Part shown: one piece after another, positions 22,619 to 40,600 of the stretch
How positions within the stretch are numbered: position 1 is the stretch's first letter
How the letters are laid out: the number at the start of each line of letters is the position of its first letter
Translations under genes and position numbers: made by a program
The notes under the pieces: model-generated
Database searches by the model: none
Seen by the model: the letters and a program-made list of their open reading frames with translations, nothing else
What the model was told of the DNA's origin: nothing
DNA from: Pelodera strongyloides
Lineage: Eukaryota > Nematoda > Chromadorea > Rhabditida > Rhabditidae
Assembly (NCBI GenBank): GCA_036852015.1
Contig: JAANDG010000331.1
Location: 99,196 to 163,195 of the forward strand
Direction: 5' to 3'
Length of the DNA: 64,000 nt

Positions 22619-22974
22619 TTTTTTGGTATATTGATGTTGTACTAGTGAGAGTGGATGTTGTTTTCTGTGTCTGATGTTAGTGGCTCCAAATGCATACCAA
22701 AACTAATCATTTTAGCAAGGGAAAGTCGAAGGATAGTAGGAAGATTTCACTGAGCAAGAAGGAAGTAAAACGGGTCCCATATTGTGATGTGTATCCAGAA
22801 TTTTAATTCGCTTAATAAAATTTACTATGTGCCTAGCTGATGTGGACATGTCAAGGAAATTAACAAAACAATTTGAATTTGAATTGTTGGACAAACTGAC
22901 GAGATCTGAGGCCGGATCCACCAACACTTTTTTGTCTGGGTGAGAGATAAAGCTCTCCCGGGGGGCTTATTTGC

Positions 22975-25900
22975 AGGGTGAGAGTAGCAGAAAACCCTGT
23001 GGCAACATGTATTTCACTTCGAACTGATCTTGCCACACTGTTTTCCAGCAGAAAACCCTGTGGCAAGATGTATTTCTTCAAACTGATATTGCCACACTGT
23101 TTGATATTGCGCTGAAGTTTTCCAGCAGAAAACACGCGATTCACTGATCTTGCCACACTGTTCAAGCAAAAAAACCCTGTCAAGATGTATTTCACTCGAA
23201 CTGATCTTGCCACACTGTTTTCAAGAAAAACACCCTGTGGCAAGATGTATTTCACTTCGAACTGATCTTGCCACACTGTTTTCAAGAAAAACACACTGTG
23301 GCAAGATGTATTTCACTTCGAACTGATCTTGCCACACTGTTTTCCAGCAGAAACCCTGTGGCATGTATTTCACTTCGAACTGATCTTGCCACACTGTTTT
23401 CGAGCAGAAAACCCTGTGGCAAGATGTATTTCACTTCGAACTGATCTTGCCACACTGTTTTCCAGCAGAAAACCCTGTGGCAAGATGTATTTCACTTCGA
23501 ACTGATCTTGCCACACTGTGAGAAAAAACCCTTGGCAAGATGTATTTCACTTCGAGCCCAGAAAAACCCTGTGGGATGTATTTCAAACATCTTGCCCACA
23601 CTGTTTTCAAGTGTGGCATTTGAATTCCAATGTCTGATCTTGCCACACTGTTTTCCAGCAAGAAAACTTGAACTGATCTTGGGCAAGTGGCATATATTTC
23701 TTGCCACACTGTAGAAGATGTATTTCACTTGCCACACTGTTTTCAAGAAAAACAAGCAACTGATCTTGCCACAACACCGTGTGGCAAAAAGTATGTTCAC
23801 TTCGAATCTTGCCACACTGATGCCACCTGTTATTTCAAGAACAAAACCCCTTTGTGGCAGATGTGGCATTACTTCTTGCCACACTGTTTTCCAGTCTGTG
23901 CCACACTGTTTTCACAAAAAAACCCTGTGGCAAGATGCATTTTTTACTTGCTGATATTTCCACACTGTTTTCCAGCAAAACACCCTGTGGCAACATTTAT
24001 TTCACTTCGAACTGATCTTGGCCACACTGTTTGAGCAGAAACCCTGTGCAAGATGTATTCACTTCGAACTGATCTTGCCACCTGTTTTCCAGCAGAAAAC
24101 CCTGTGGCAGATGTATTTCACTTCGAACTGATCTGCCACACTGTTTCAAGAAACAAACCCTTGGCAAGATGTATTTCACTTCAACTGATGTGCCACAAGT
24201 TTTCAGAAAAAACCGCAAGATGTATTTCACTTCTAACTGATCTTGCCACACTGTTTTCAAGAAAAACACCCTGTGGCAAGATGTATTTCACTTCGAACTG
24301 ATCTTGCCACACTGTTTTCCAGCAGAAAACCCTGTGGTAACATGTATTTCACTTCGAACTGATCTTGCCACACTGTTTTCCAGCAGAAACCCCTGTGGCA
24401 ACATGTATTTCACTTCGAACTGATCTTGCCACACTGTTTTCAAGCAGAAAACCCTGTGGCAAGATGTATTTAACTTCGAACTGATCTTGCCACACTGTTT
24501 TCAAGAAAAACACCCTGTGGCAAGATGTATTTCACTTGAACTGATCTTGCCACACTGTTTTCCAGCAGAAAACCCTGTGGCAAGATGTATTTCACTTCGA
24601 ACTGATCTTGCCACACTGTTTTCAAGAAAAACACCCTGTGGCAAGATGTATTTCACTTCTAACTGATATTGCCACACTGTTTTCAAGAAAAACACCCTGT
24701 GGCAAGATGTATTTCACTTCTAACTGATGTTGCCACACTGTTTTCAAGAAAAACACCCTGTGGCAAGATGTATTTCACTTCGAACTGATCTTGCCACACT
24801 GTTTTCCAGCAGAAACCCCTGTGGCAAGATGTATTTCACTTCGAACTGATCTTGCCACACTGTTTTCAAGAAAAACACCCTGTGGCAAGATGTATTTCAC
24901 TTCTAACTGATATTGCCACACTTGTTTTCAAGAAAAACACCCTGTGGCAAGATGTATTTCACTTCGAACTGATCTTGCCACACTGTTTTCAAGAAAAAAC
25001 CATGTGGCAAGATGTATTTCACTTCGAACTGCCACACTTTTCAAGAAAAAAATGTTTTTAACCAGCAAAGAAAAAACCCTGTTCCAGTATTTCACTTCTA
25101 ACTGATCTGCCACACTGTTTTCAGAAAAAACCCTAAGATTGCCACTGTTTTCACTGTGGCAAGATGTATTTCAACTGATCTTGCCACAAACACCCTGTGG
25201 CAAGATGTTTTCACTTCGAACTGATCTTGCCACACTGTTTCAAGAGAAAACCCTGTGGCAAGATTATTTCACTTCAACTGATATTGCCCTGTTTTCAGAA
25301 AAACCCTGTGCAAGATGTATTTCACTTCGATGATCTTGCCCACTATTTCAAGAAAACACCCTGTGGCAAGATGTTTTACTTCGAACTGATCTTGCCACAC
25401 TGTTTTTCAAGAAAAACACCTGTGGCAAGATGTATTTCTACTGATCGCAACTGATCACTTCGGATATTGCCACACTGTTTAAGCAAAAACCCTTGTCAAG
25501 ATTTATTTCACTTCGAACTGATTTGCCACACTGTTTTCAAGAAAAACACCCTGTGGCAAGATGTATTTCACTTCTAACTGATATTGCCACACTGTTTAAG
25601 AAAACACCTGTGGCAAGATGTATTTCACTTCGACTGATCTTGCCACCGTTTTCAGCGAAACCCCTGTGGCACGATGTATTCCTTCGAAAGATCTTGCCAC
25701 ATGTTTTCAAGAAAAAAACCCTGTGGCAAGATGTATTTCACTTCTACTGATATTTCCGCACTGTTTTCAAGAAAAACCCTGTGGCAAGAAGCATTCATTT
25801 CGAATGATTTGCCACCTGTTTTCAACTAAAACCCTGGGCAAGATGTATTTCACTTCGAACTGATCTTGCCACCTGTTTTCCAGCAGAAAACCCTGTGGCA

Positions 25901-28900
25901 AGATGTATTTCACTTGAACTGTTTTCCAGCAGAAAACCCTGTGGCAAGATGTATTTAACTTCGAACTGATATTGCCACACTGTTTTCAAGAAAAACACCC
26001 TGTGGCAAGATTAATTTCACTTGAATGATCTGCCACAGTTTTCCAGCAGAAAACCTGTGGCAAGATATTTCCTTCGAAACTGATCTTGCCACACTGTTTT
26101 CAAAAAACACCTGTGGCAATGTATTTCACTTCTAACCGATATGCCACACTGTTTTCCAGCAAAACCCCTGTGGCAAGATTGTATTTCACTTCGAACTGAT
26201 CTGCCACACTGTTTTCAAGAAAACCCCTGTGGCAAGATGTATTTCACTTACTGATTTGCCACACTTTTTCAAGAAAAACACCCTGTCAAGATGTATTTCA
26301 CTTCTAATGTGGCAAGATCTTGCCACACTGTATTTCACTTCGACCTGATCTTGCCACACTGTTTCAAGAAAACACCCTGTGGCAAGATGTATTCACTTCG
26401 AACGGATATGCCACACGTTTTAAGAAAAACACCTGTGGCAAGATTATTTCATTCATTGATCTTGCCACACTGTTTCCAGAAAAACACCCTGTGGCAAGAT
26501 GTATTTCACTTCGACTGATCGTGCCACACTGTTTTCAAGAAAAACCCCTGTGGGCAAGATGTATTTCTCTAAATGATATTGCCACATTGTTTCAAGAAAA
26601 CAACCCTGTGGCAAGATGTATTTTCACTTCGACTTGACCTTGCCAACTGTTTTCAAGAAAAACACCGTGGCAAGTATTTATTACGATTCCACACTAACTG
26701 AAGATGTATTGATCTTGCCACACGTTTTCAAGAAAACACCCTGTGGCAAGATGTATTTCACTTCTAACTGATTGTCCCCCACTGTTTTCAAGAAAAACAC
26801 CCGTGGGCAAGATGCTTTCACTTCGAACTGAAATTGCCACACTGTTTTCGCAACACTGTTTTAAGATAAAAACCATTTCATGATTTTTCCACCTTGTTTT
26901 CAGCAAAACACCCGTGGCAAGATGTATTTCACTTCGAACTGATCTTGCCACACTGTTTTCAGAAAAACACCCTGTGCAAGATGTATTTCACTTCTAACTG
27001 AATTGCCACACGTTTTCAAGAAAAACACCCCTGTGGCAAGATGTATTTCATGAACTGATCTTGCCACACTGTTTTCAATAAAACACCCTGTGGCAAGATG
27101 TATTTCACTTCTACTGATTTGCCACACTGTTTTCAAGAAAAACACCTTGTGGCAATGTATTCACTTCTAAATTGATCTTGCCACACTGTTTCAAGAAAAA
27201 ACCTGTGGCAAGATTATTTCACTTCGAACTGATTTTGCCACACTTGTTTTCCACAGAAAACCTGTGGCAAAATTATTCATTCGAAAATGATTGCCACACT
27301 TTTTTCCAGCAGAAAACCCTGTGGCAAGATGTATTTCACTTGAACTGTTTTCCAGCAGAAAACCCCGTGGCAAGATGTATTCACTTCGAACTGATATTGC
27401 CACACTGTTTCAAGAAAAACACCCCTGGCAAGATTTATTTCACTTCTCTGATGTTGCCCCCCCCCCCCACCACTGTTTTCCCGCAAAACCCTGTGGAAGA
27501 TGTATTTCACTTCGAACTGATCTTGCCACACTGTTTTCAAGAAAAAACACCCTGTGGCCACACAGTATGTTATTTCGACTGATCTAGAACTGTGGCATAT
27601 TTCCAGCAGAAAAACCTGTGGCAAGATGTATTTCAATCTAACTGATTGCCACACTGTTTTCAAGAAAAACCCTGTGGCAAGATGTATTTCACTTCGAACG
27701 GATCTTGCCACTGTTTCCAGCAGAAACCCCTGTGGCAAGATGTATTTCACTTCGAATGACTTGCCACACTGTTTTCAAAAACCCCCTGTGGCAAGTTTTT
27801 TTTTTTTCAGTTCTTGCCCACTGTTCAAGAAACACCCTGTGGCCAGAGTTTGCCATGTTCACTTCAAGATGTAAAACTGATATTGCCACACACTTAAAGA
27901 AAAACCCTTGGCAAGATGTATTTCACTTCGAACTGATCTTGCCACACTGTTTTCAGAAAACCCCTGTGGCAGATGTATTTCACTTCGAATGATCTTGCCA
28001 CCCTGTTTTCAAGAAAAACACCCTGTGGCAAGATGTATTTCACTATGATATTGCCACACTGTTTTCAAGAAAAACACCGGTGGCAAGATGTATTCACTTC
28101 GAACTGATCTTGCCACACTGTTTTCAACAAAAACACCCGTGGCAAGATGTATTTCACTTCGAACTGATCTTGCCACACTGTTTTCAACAAACACCCTGTG
28201 GAAAGTATTTATTTCAACTGTCTTGCACCTGTTTTCAAAAAAAACCCTGTGGCAAGTTGAACATGTGGCAAGATGTATTTACTTCGAACTGATATTGCCA
28301 CATGTTTTCAGCAAAAACCCTGTGGCAAGATGTTTTCACTTGAAATGTTTTCAGCAAAACTGTGGGCAAGATGTATTTACCTTCGATCTTCCACACGTTT
28401 TCAAGAACACACCTGTGGCAAGGTATTTCACTTCTAACTGATATTGCCACACTGTTTCAAGAAAAACACCCGTGGCAAGATGTATTTCACTTCGAAACTG
28501 ATTTGCCACACTGTTTTCCAAAAGAAAAAACCCCTGTGGCAAGATGTTTCAGTTTAAACTGATCTTGCCACACTGTTTTCAGAAAAACACCCTGTGCAAG
28601 ATTATTTCACTTCTAACTGATATTGCCACACTGTTTCAAGAAAAAAACCTGTGGCAGATGTATTTCACTCTAAACTTGATCTTGCCACACTGTTTTCAAG
28701 AAAAACACCCTGTGGCAAGATGTATTTCACTTCGAACTGATCTTGCCACACTGTTTTCAAGAAAAACACCCTGTGGCAAGATGTATTTCACTTCTAATGA
28801 TATTGCCACACTGTTTTCAAGCAAAACACCCTGTGGCAAGATGTATTTCACTTCGAACTGATCTTGCCACACTGTTTTCAAGAAAAACACCATGTGGCAA

Positions 28901-31573
28901 GATGTATTTCACTTCGAACTGATCTTGCCACACTGTTTTCAAGCAGAAAACCCTGTGGCAAGATGTATTTCACTTCGAACTGATCTTGCCACACTGTTTT
29001 CAACACAGAAAACCCTGTGGCAACATGTATTTCACTTCGAACTGATCTTGCCACACTGTTTTCCAGCAGAAAACCCTGTGGCAAGATGTGTTTCACTTCA
29101 AACTGATCTTGCCACACTGTTTTCCAGCAGAAACCCCTGTGGCAAGACGTATTTCACTTCGAACTGATCTTGCCACACTGTTTTCAAGAAAAACACCCTG
29201 TGGCAAGATGTATTTCACTTCAAACTGATCTTGCCACACTGTTTTCAAGAAAAACACCCTGTGGCAAGATGTATTTCACTTCGAACTGATTTTGCCACAC
29301 TGTTTTCCAGCAGAAAACCCTGTGGCAAGATGTATTTCACTTCGAACTGATCTTGCCACACTGTTTCCAAGAAAAACACCCTGTGGCAAGATGTATTTCA
29401 CTTCGAACTGATCTTGCCACACTGTTTTCAAGAAAAACACTCTGTGGCAAGATGTATTTCACTTCTAACTGATATTGCCACACTGTTTTCAAGAAAAACA
29501 CCCTGTGGCAAGATGTATTTCACTTCGAACTGATCTTGCCACACTGTTTTCCAGCAGAAAACCCTGTGGCAAGATGTATTTCACTTCGAACTGATATTGC
29601 CACACTGTTTTCAAGAAAAACACCCTGTGGCAAGATGTATTTCACTTGAACTGATCTTGCCACACTGTTTTCCAGCAGAAAACCCTGTGGCAAGATGTAT
29701 TTCACTCGAAGATATGCCACAACTGTTGCAAAAAACACCCTGTGGCAAGATTATTCAGTTGAAACGAATTGCCACACTGTTTTCAAGCAAAACACCCTGT
29801 GGCAGATGTATTTCACTTCGAACTGGATCTTGCCACACTGTTTAAAGAAAAACCCCCTGGGCAAGATGCATTTCACTTCGAACGATTTGCCAAACTGTTT
29901 TCAAGCAAAACACCTGTGGCAAGATATTTATCACTTTCGAACTGATCTGCCACACGTTTCAAGAAAAAACCCTGTGGGCAGATGTATTTTCACCTTCTAA
30001 CTGATTTGCAAACTGTTTCAAGAAAAACACTTGTGGCAAGATGTATTCACTTCGAACTGATCTGCCACACTTTTTCCAGCAGAAAACCCGGGCAAGATGT
30101 ATTTCACTGAACTGATCTTGCACCTGTTTTCCAGAGAAACCCTGTGGCAAGAGTATTCACTTCAACTGATCTTGCCACACCACATGTTTTCAAGAAAAAC
30201 ACTACCCTGGTGGCGATTTATTCACTTTAACTGATTGCCACACTGTTTCCAAAAAAAACCCCTGTGGCAACATTATTTCCTTCGAACTGATCTTGCCACC
30301 TGTTTTCCAGCAGACCAATTTTTCACTTCACAACGATGTGCTTCCCTACACCTGCAACCACAACTGATCTTGCCACACTGTTTCCAGCCGAAACCCTTTG
30401 CAAGATGTATGTCACTTCGAACTGAACTGGCTTGCCACATGTTTTCAAGAAACACCCTGGCAAGTGTATAGCTTAAACAAAATTTGCACACTCACAAAAA
30501 GGAAAAAAAAAAAAAAAACACGGGTTTTGTGAAAAACACAACGAAAAACCCGAACATGCTCCAAAAAAACACCGATCACTGATGATCCGTGTTTTTTTCG
30601 ACCAAGTTCCGTGCTTATTTGGTGTCTGCACCAAAAAAACACGGGTTTTTACTAAAATCTGAAAAATAATACTTAAGAAAATCGTCGATTATGTTCGAAA
30701 AAAACACGGATCATGAGCGGGTTTTTCGATGATCATGTTCCGTGTTTTTTTTGGTGCTTTCCATTTCCTATGCTGTTTTCAAGAAAAACACCCTGTGGCA
30801 AGATGTATTTCACTTCGAACTGATCTTGCCACACTGTTTTCCAGCAGAAAACCCTGTGGCAACATGTATTACTCGACTGATCTGCACACTGTTTCCAGCC
30901 GAAACCCTGTGGCAAGATTTTACTTCAAACTGATCTTGCCACACTGTTTTCGAGCAGAAACCATGTGGCAGATATATTTCACTGATCGAACTGATCTTGC
31001 CACCTGTTTTCCAGCAGAAAACCCCTGGCAAGATATATTTCACTTTAAACTGATCTTGCCACACTGTTTTCGAGCAGAAAACCATGTGGCAAGATATATT
31101 TCACTTCGAACTGATCTTGCCACACTGTTTCGAGCAGAAAACCCTGTGGCAAGATATATTTCACTTCGAACTGATCTTGCCACACTGTTTTCAAGAAAAA
31201 CACCCTGTGACAAGATGTATTTCAGTTCTAACTGATGTTGCCACACTGTTTTCAAGAAAAACACCCTGTGGCAAGATGTATTTCACTTCTAACAGATCTT
31301 GCCACACTGTTTCCAAGAAAAACACCCTGTGGCAAGATGTGGATCTTGCCACACTGTTTTAAGGTGGCAAGATGTATTTCACTTCTAACTGATATTGCCA
31401 CACTGTTTTCAAGAAAAACACCCTGTGGCAAGATGTATTTCACTTCGAACTGATCTTGCCACACTGTTTTCAAGAAAAACACCCTGTGACAAGCCGAACT
31501 GATCTTGCCAGTTTTTTCAACTAAAAAAAATACAGTGCCAAGAGGTTTTACAGACAAAACTGATCTCACCACG
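22975..31573. repeat. About 61-bp hairpin minisatellite, roughly 140 units
   Basis: The whole stretch is one tandem array. The unit has the fixed parts ATCTTGCCACACTG, CCCTGTGGCAAGATGTA and TTTCACTTCGAACTG. Two unit types alternate irregularly. Type A carries TTTTCCAGCAGAAAA between the fixed parts; type B carries TTTTCAAGAAAAACA, often with TTCTAACTGATATT in place of TTCGAACTGATCTT. In every intact unit ATCTTGCCACA and TGTGGCAAGAT are perfect inverted arms of 11 bp around a loop of about 21 bp, and in type A the loop itself adds TTTTC/GAAAA pairs. Units at 22975-23500, 28680-29700 and 31080-31490 are clean; those between carry many 1-5 bp deletions. All long frames through it are artefacts of the 61-bp period. 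Confidence 0.97.
30490..30775. mobile_element. Unrelated inverted-repeat insertion inside the minisatellite
   Basis: The period is interrupted by sequence rich in AAAAAAACACGG/CCGTGTTTTTTT blocks in both orientations (near 30515, 30590, 30637, 30700 and 30740), with GATCATG/CATGATC pairs. The array resumes after it. A small fold-back element is the likeliest reading. No target duplication is clear. Confidence 0.5.
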
Positions 31574-32170
31574 GTTGCAATATCATGATGAGATAAGAAT
31601 TAAGTACTTGTTCACGATGTTTTATGACATAATACCCTATCAGGTGCACTCGACTGCAAAAATATGAATGAAACGAAAAAAAGAAGGAAAGATACAATAC
31701 CGAGAATAAATCACGGATGGGCGAAAAGAGACACATAAAATAGAAATTTATTACCGTAAAACAATTTTAACAATGAAAGGTGCTTTCGTGTGGGGAAAAT
31801 CGCAGCCAGTAAAGCCAAAACAATAAAAAAAACGTATTCCGGTTTCCGCTGCCAATTTTTCCACAAGTCAGTAAACAATTAACAATAAAAACCGTTCGAG
31901 TGCATGAACCGGAACACAAGCAAAAATCTAAACATACATTATAACTTCCTGTTAGCTTATATGATTATTAAACCATAGCAACAAAGCCTCGGAATCAAAA
32001 AAAAAGTTCGATATAAATTAAACACCATCAAACAATAGCCCTCATCACAGAACAACAAAACGTTCCAGTACAATATTTGCCTAGTAATAAATTCGACCAT
32101 TCCCATGAACGTGTTTTACCGGGCTACAACAGTTAACGGAACGTTGAAAGCATATAAATATAATCGCGAT
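31574..32170. other. AT-rich spacer 3' of sars-1
   Basis: No repeat period, no exon and no RNA gene is visible. It must contain the 3' UTR and poly(A) site of sars-1 (minus strand), but I cannot fix the site. Confidence 0.5.
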
Positions 32171-36506
<4,336 letters not shown>

Positions 36507-37689
36507 CTTGTTTAGACTACAAGAACAGTCGTTTACCTGAAGTGATAGAAATAGTCTTCTAATCCACTAGAGCATCATACGACACAGAGAGAAGACCAAA
36601 CCGGCATGCCTTCGATGGTCAAATGACGGCGCCTTTCTTGCCAGACCTATATGCTACACAAGGGATTTACAAAAGTAGCCAAAATATAGTATAAACTGCA
36701 CGAAACACAAACAAATGGACCTCAAAGGAAACAAACGCATCGAAACAACGATGACGCAAATAAAATTCACTTTGCAAAAAGTGCATTGTTGCGGCACATG
36801 GTAATTGTTAAATAGTTTCACGTGGAATGAGGAGAGAAAACGTGTTTAGAGGAGTATGCAGACGCGAAAGGAATACGCATGCAGAGTGCGCAAATAATTG
36901 CGTTGTGCATGCACAGTGCACAACTATTATTTTTTTCTCATTCATCATTTGTCCATATCTTTTGTCTTATTTCGTTTGAGCGCCTGTATATGTATTCTCA
37001 CAAGTGACGCGTGGTGTATATGCTCAGTACGGTCCTAAGAACTATGTATGTAAATGAAAACTTGACCCCTTAGGGCGCGTTCGGGATTGCGAAAAGAAAG
37101 AAAAGAAATCAAAAAAGTAGTTCGGGATTGCCCTTAAAAATTTTCCGAAATCTCCACAGTAGGAGGAAATTCGTTGTGGGACCGCACAGTGCACTATTTG
37201 GAGCAACTCTGCGGGAAAAAATATTCGAGAGTTGCTCCAAATAGTGTACTGTGCCTGTGCGGTCCCACAAAGAATTTCATCCTACTGTGGAGATTTCGGA
37301 AAATTTTTAAGGGCGCGTTTAAGATGGGCGAAAGAAAGAAAAAAATAGGTTTTCGGCCGTTCAGGTTGGCCGAAAAGAAAACTTTTGAAAGACAATGCAA
37401 AAACAAGAGACGCAGACAAAACCCGAAAAAAATTACTGTATTTTTTCATTTTCCCTTAGTATTAAAAATTTTCTTTTCGGCCAACCTGAACGGCCGAAAA
37501 CGCATTTTTTTCTTTCTTTCGGCCATCTTAAACGCGCCCTAAGGGCCATCCCGAACCACTTTTTTGATTTCTTTTCTTTCTTTTCGCAATCCCGAACGCG
37601 CCCTAATATTCGGCAATTGTATTTTCTTCTTATTTCCATTAGTCCGTTTTCAAATATGTTACATGTTTACTGTAGGCCGAATCTTCTTC
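36507..37689. promoter_or_regulatory. Shared upstream region of divergent sars-1 and uba-4
   Basis: About 1.2 kb lies between the start codons of the two divergent genes. Its right half is occupied by the nested inverted-repeat element 37072-37605, which ends less than 90 bp before the uba-4 start. The left half (36507-37071) has no feature I can name. Confidence 0.45.
37072..37605. mobile_element. Nested inverted-repeat elements, GGGCGCGTTCGGGAT family, copy 1
   Basis: The outer ends TTAGGGCGCGTTCGGGATTG and their complement enclose an inner inverted pair (AAAGAAAGAAAAGAAATC and its complement). Two further self-contained palindromes lie inside: 37172-37270 (GTGGGACCGCACAGTG arms) and 37312-37545 (GGGCGCGTTTAAGATGG and GGCCGTTCAGGTTGGCCG arms). 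Related copies are at 39537-39811 and 50826-51098. Non-coding. Confidence 0.85.
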
Positions 37690-40600
37690 ATGTGCACAAA
37701 GGAGGAGGTCGCTCGCTACAGTCGCCAATTATTGGTTTCCGAATTCGGCGTTGCTGGTTAGTTCCAGATTTACAAAATCACTGCTACGACAGTATTTGGT
37801 ACGAATGTTTGTTGATATTAGAGGAAGTCATAAGCATGTTGTATCTTCCCACGATTTCGTATTATATTTGTTGAAGTGGATTAGTGGATGTCGAATAACC
37901 GTAAGCCTCCATCGTTTAATTTAGCATGTTACAGGCCAGCTTTCTCTTCTAAAGTCTCGGGTGTTAGTTGTGGGCGCTGGCGGTTTGGGATGTCCAGTTG
38001 CCACTTACTTAGCGGGAGCGGGTGTTGGCGCCATTGGAATAGTGGACTTCGATGAAGTGAGAAACGAGCCTTATATTCTCACCTTACGTTTGCTATTGTT
38101 TGTTGTTATTAGTCTTGAATTGTTCTCATTTACATCTGTTTATAACCGTTTATAAACTTTTTATGTAATTACATAATTGCTCTTAATTCTTGAATATTCT
38201 AGTAATAATTATTGGGGGTCTTTTAACTCTTATGTTGAGGACTTCCAACTTTTGATTCGGAAGAAATTTTAATAAACAAAGATCCCAAACATTAACCTTT
38301 ATGACTATATTACGTGGTTACATTTCTGCTATGACGAATTCAGGTATCTCGCGATAATCTCCATCGGCAGGTCGCCCACAAGGAGTCAAACATCGGCAAA
38401 CCAAAAGTAGAATCGCTGAAGGAATCAATTCTCAGGCTAGTAAGGTTTACCTAATTAGTTTATAATTAGATCTAATTTTTGCCGTTTTTATGGCTGTCAA
38501 CAAGATCGGTAATATGTTTTGGTTTTAGTTTGAATTCATCGATTACCGTGAAAGTATTCAATTGTGTGATGGACAGCAAATCTGCTATGGACATCGTTAA
38601 AGATTTTGATGTTGTCGCTGACTGTTCAGATAATGCGGCTACCAGGTAAGCCCAAAGTTCGCACATATTTGAATGTTTACGGAAAGGGGAAGTAGCTAGT
38701 TCGTCCTGAATGAATTACTGTGTATGACAATACCAGCCGTTCGAAGAGCGACTGGAGGAATCGGCCTACGTCCGATTCTACCCTATTTAAAACATTCACA
38801 CGTCTACAAAGTCATTTATGATAAGGGAAACGTATAATATGAGTCTGGATCTCCATTAGACTAATGGTACCATGCATATTTGCCATTGAAGGTAATGCAG
38901 AGCAGCTCGTTACCCGTATCATAAGCTAGCATAGCCCAACAGGTAGAGCGTTGGACTGTGAATCGAGGTATTGTGTGCTCGAATCGAACCCCGCCAGCGG
39001 CAAAGATTTTGTGTGTTCTCTTTCGACTGTGAAATGAAATTTTCTTTATGAACGGATTGCGTTGTGGACATAAAAACAAACAAAATCCACGACAAACTCT
39101 TCTCCTTTATATAATAAGATTTATGTAATTATCCTACTTAAAGGGTGAGGTCCACCTCAGAAAACAAAAAAGTTATTAGTTTTATTAGATTTCCCGTGTC
39201 TGTATCTACCAGAATAACTAAAACAAATTTGGCAGAAAATTATTTCCAACGAAATATGGAGCAAAAAATAGCCCTCCAGTACCATTATTACGATAGGCGT
39301 CGATGGGGTGTGGTGCATGATAAACCGCGCTCTCGCTACCGTTGTTTGCGGACAATGAAAGGGCGGGATTATGGCTGTGCGTTTGTTGCTTTTTTGAAAC
39401 CATGCGTTTTATTTTTTTGCCAAGCTAAACAAAGCACAATTAATTCCGTCTTCGTCATTTGTATTGCGTTGTAGTTATTTTAGAACATATTTTTTGTTTG
39501 TAATTTTTTTTCGAAAATTTTTTCTTCTCAACCATAAGGGCGCGTTCGGGATTGCGAAAAGAAAGAAAAGAAATCAAAAAAGTAGTTCGGGATGGCCGGT
39601 CGGAAATGTAAATCTTTTCCACAGTACATATAGCCCGTGGGCACAGAGACCACTTATATTTAGATATGCAGAACTATTTGGAGACAATTTGAATGCCTCT
39701 GTGCCCACGGGCTATGTGTACTGTGGAAAATATTTACATTTCCCACCGGCCATCCCGAACTACTTTTTTGATTTCTTTTCTTTCTTTTCGCAATCCCGAA
39801 CGCGCCCTTAAAAGGATACCAGGCTACCGTAATCCGAGGTACTCAAGCTGGACCATTTTTTGCTCATATTTCGTTGGAAATATTCTGCCAAATTTGTTTT
39901 AGTTATTCTGGTAGATACAGACACGGGGAACCTAATAAAAATAATAACTTTTTTGTTTTCTGAGGTGGACCTCACCCTTTAATGATTGTTTTGACCTTTA
40001 TATATTTCCGTTTATTTTTGGCATCGCAGGTAATTAGTTGTCCTTACTTACAGGTATCTGATGAATGATGTTTGTGTTCTGCTGAAACGTCCCCTCGTTA
40101 GCGGCAGCGCCCTACGGTGGGAAGGCCAGCTTACAGTATACAACTTTGGTGAGGTAATATATATTTGCTTCCGGTTTTGTGCAGATTGCGTAATTGACAG
40201 TTTGTTTCATTGCCCCTTCAATCGTCTTTCACCTGTCAAATTCTGAAATATATTTGCTTTCAGACGTGTCCCTGTTATCGCTGCTTGTTTCCTGTTCCTC
40301 CTCAAGCCAGTCTGGTGACTAATTGTAGTGAAGGAGGTGTTTTGGGCCCAGTCGTCGGCACTATCGGCTCGATGCAAGCAATGGAAGTCATCAAGGTCGT
40401 ATCCAAAGTAGGAAGTACGTTTTATCTTTTCTGTCAACTCCACCTTCAAGTATGGTCGGGCAGTTGTTACTGTGCAGGTTTCAAAATGTACATGATATAA
40501 ACAATAAAATAACATGAAGTAGTTCGTAAAATCTATTACCAAGACGTTTACCAGACGTGGAAATCCAAGATCCATGCGGAATTAGTTTAAAATATAGACC

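Noticed and set aside
22860..31572. Dozens of 60-157 codon frames reading QEKTPCGKMYFTS-like or MFFLKTVWQDQFEVK-like protein across the array
   Set aside because: They are the 61-bp repeat read in different frames. They lack splice or start context and break at every indel, so they are not genes.
22975..31573. CRISPR-like array
   Set aside because: Units are contiguous and repeat throughout their length with no unique spacers, and the DNA is eukaryotic.
37174..37874. Two 120-160 codon plus-strand frames
   Set aside because: They read through the palindromic element and into uba-4 exon 1 out of frame; the composition is that of the repeat.
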